DNA of 64,000 nt from Mayamaea pseudoterrestris. Its lineage: Eukaryota > Bacillariophyta > Bacillariophyceae > Sellaphorales > Sellaphoraceae. The DNA lies in NCBI GenBank assembly GCA_027923505.1, contig BROI01000012.1, positions 910,516 through 974,515 on the forward strand, read 5' to 3'. The notes beneath the pieces were generated by a model that was not told the DNA's origin, made no database searches, and saw only the letters and a list, made by a program, of their open reading frames with translations. The first letter of the stretch is position 1. Each line of letters begins with the position of its first letter. Shown here in pieces: positions 62,270 to 64,000 of the stretch. A program made the position numbers and the translations under genes.

Positions 62270-63487
62270 TTACTTGAGCCTTTGCTGCATCCACGCAATG
62301 GCCCCGACGAACAATGCAGTCCACGTCAAAAATGTCGGATCAGTCGGTTCCATTCCAGGAAACAAGACGGCGGGTTTATGCAGTATTTCGTCGTCGTCCG
62401 CAGCAACGCCATTGTCAGACAGACCGTCCTGCATCAAACATTCTTCCGCAGCATATTGAGTTTGGTCCGAGTTCGTCGTTCGACTCGTTCGCACTGGCGC
62501 AACGAACCGATGTGGCGACCGGTGGACGGCAATCCAATCGTCACGAATATCTTCTACCTTGCCGTTCCTCGTTTCAACGTTTGCAAAAAAGTCACTCACC
62601 ATTGCTTCATCCAGTTTTCGTACCGCGCTCGCATCTGTCGCACCAATGTGCGCGCGCTGCACGGAAAACGGATATTGATCCACCAAGCCTTGTTGCAGCG
62701 ACACTTGCAAATGCTCCGGCATCGCCTTTAAGTATTCGACCATGGCCGCCGTGTATCGCTCCGTCACGGACAGTCCCAAGTCACCGTCAACGTGATGCGC
62801 GTACGACGACTCGCCCCGGAGCGAGCTGGCAATGATTGTGACATTTGGGACATGCGCCATGTGATCGGCGATTGTGTAGGCCTGGCAGGTGTCGGCAACG
62901 ATCAAGACTTCCTGGTACTTGGAGCGTTCGTGCATGCCCGCCACGGCGCGCGCCAGTTGCTGCGACGTGATTTCCTCAACGTCTTGAAACTTGAAGAATT
63001 GGTTTCCGCCGTGGCCCGTCAGGTAAATCAGCACGTGACTGCGTTCATTGCTGCGCAGCACTGGCAAGCTCGACTCGTGCGGCTGCCCCAGCAGGACGCG
63101 CAAAAAATTGTCGACGGAAACGTCGTCGCCGCGATAGTCAATCTGAGTGTCAAAGTCGTATAGTGAAACACCAGTCCGCCCCTTGGTGAGGAGTCTGTTT
63201 TGAAACACGTTGCGATCGTTGATGGCGTACTCGTCGGCCAGCATCAATATAATGTTGTCATCCGGAATACCGTTTCGTTTGAGTAACTGGTAGATGGATA
63301 ATGCGTTGGTCGTGTGACGGTAGTTGAACCAGTAGCGAGATGACGAGACAATGACGGCGTGGTTGCTCGTGTGAGTGGCGGTGGACGATGCCGAAGAAGT
63401 TTCGGCGGCGAAGCGAGGAAGATTCGAAACGTTGTCCCAACAAACCAGGAGTACAAGGAGCCATAGCGAAACAAAGGGCAATTTCAT
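62270..63487 (-). CDS. GPI8: GPI-anchor transamidase catalytic subunit GPI8/PIG-K
   Basis: 405 aa from the Met at 63487, giving a clean signal peptide (M-K-L-P-F-V-S-L-W-L-L-V-L-L-V-C); a Met at 63511 adds eight residues. The C13-type protease domain starts at N-H-A-V-I-V-S-S-S-R-Y-W-F-N-Y-R-H and shows the catalytic His in Y-L-T-G-H-G-G and the catalytic Cys in V-A-D-T-C-Q-A. The phrases I-A-S-S-L-R-G-E-S-S-Y and V-D-G-D-L-G-L-S-V follow in the usual order. A single C-terminal membrane helix (F-L-T-W-T-A-L-F-V-G-A-I-A-W) completes the topology. The enzyme cleaves the C-terminal signal of precursors in the ER and attaches the GPI anchor. The SDxPS protein at the other end of the window looks like a possible client. 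It is convergent with RRP36. Confidence 0.93.
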   Translation of the reverse strand: MKLPFVSLWLLVLLVCWDNVSNLPRFAAETSSASSTATHTSNHAVIVSSSRYWFNYRHTTNALSIYQLLKRNGIPDDNIILMLADEYAINDRNVFQNRLLTKGRTGVSLYDFDTQIDYRGDDVSVDNFLRVLLGQPHESSLPVLRSNERSHVLIYLTGHGGNQFFKFQDVEEITSQQLARAVAGMHERSKYQEVLIVADTCQAYTIADHMAHVPNVTIIASSLRGESSYAHHVDGDLGLSVTERYTAAMVEYLKAMPEHLQVSLQQGLVDQYPFSVQRAHIGATDASAVRKLDEAMVSDFFANVETRNGKVEDIRDDWIAVHRSPHRFVAPVRTSRTTNSDQTQYAAEECLMQDGLSDNGVAADDDEILHKPAVLFPGMEPTDPTFLTWTALFVGAIAWMQQRLK

Positions 63488-63511
63488 TTTCAAGTCCTTA
63501 CAAGCGGTCAA

Positions 63512-64000
63512 GGCCAGAAAATCTTTGCAAACTCCAAGGTTGGGCTATAAAATGGGGCTCTAGTGACGGCGAAGTCTCCATGGTGGCGCGAGGGTCGTCG
63601 CGGCGCGACGAAAAGGCGCGCCACGAATCGTTTCCAGTCACGAAATCCAGCAGCTTTGTATACCGCTACGACATATAAATTTTATCAATCGGCGATTTGC
63701 GACGAATCGTTGATGCAAGTTGATTTGCTTTTGCAACCTTTCGCCTACCGTCTTAAACAGTTACCAACCAACATGGTGTCGCTCGCGCTACAGTATGCTC
63801 ATGGAGCAGTCAATGGTGTCGCGAGGTAAATTCAATAAATTCGACGTTGCAGCCGCAAGTAGAGCTGCCAGCGATGGATTTGACATTTTGGCAGCTTAAT
63901 TGCTTGTGACATTTTCCTCACGTTGCCTTTTTTCTTGCACTAAAATAGATACATTTGCGCCTGTCCATTTTTTCTTCTCGTTCTAGTAGTGACGTTTGCT
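63512..64000. other. terminal intergenic stretch
   Basis: About 490 bp upstream of GPI8 with only short frames. No start of a further gene can be supported before the window ends. Confidence 0.4.

Overview
The window is nuclear DNA of a eukaryotic alga, most likely a diatom. Genes are compact and alternate on both strands. Introns are short (75 to about 194 nt) with GT-AG borders. One secreted protein carries the S-D-x-P-S repeat common in diatoms, another carries the DUF6824 'D-x-x-C-G-R-G' domain, and a transaldolase has a signal peptide followed by the ASAF-type plastid-targeting motif. I cannot name the species. No prokaryotic operons, tRNA or rRNA genes, or CRISPR arrays were seen.

Left arm (1-43,200). 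In order: the 3' end of UMP synthase (OPRT half), an SDxPS secreted protein, a full-length P450, an AIF-like flavoprotein, a diatom-type hypothetical, a four-exon MscS channel with a decayed MscS fragment beyond its 3' end, a plastid-type RelA/SpoT (p)ppGpp synthetase, a two-exon SDR, a small hypothetical, a Tudor-domain protein, a plastid transaldolase, a zinc-ribbon/ARM-repeat protein, ARP4, an ornithine cyclodeaminase/mu-crystallin homologue, RPF2, a DUF6824 protein, TRAPPC9/Trs120, a GCIP-like protein, a thermonuclease-family protein and COQ9. Splice junctions were read by hand for nine genes, and all of these restore continuous frames. They are ordinary housekeeping genes from many pathways with no functional clustering. 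The most interesting control region is the GCIP/nuclease bidirectional promoter, with five 42-bp repeats each carrying a TGACGT/TGACGC element.

Middle (44,240-57,690). About 13.4 kb of satellite DNA is arranged C - A - B - A - C. Family A has a period near 371 bp and family B near 348 bp; each is a diverged dimer of a nucleosome-length monomer (about 185 and 174 bp). Family C has a period near 165-170 bp. B and C monomers carry odd-centred dyads, an ACAAGTTG-like box recurs in all three families, and A and B both contain two-unit higher-order repeats. A solo LTR with a 5-bp target duplication sits inside B. This alpha-satellite-like organisation is the strongest candidate for something undescribed.

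Right arm (57,700-64,000). A MYND zinc-finger gene overlaps the 3' end of a second P450 that stops just before its heme-cysteine motif. Then come RRP36 and the GPI transamidase catalytic subunit GPI8/PIG-K. The P450 truncation lies close to the satellite edge, which suggests a rearrangement breakpoint.
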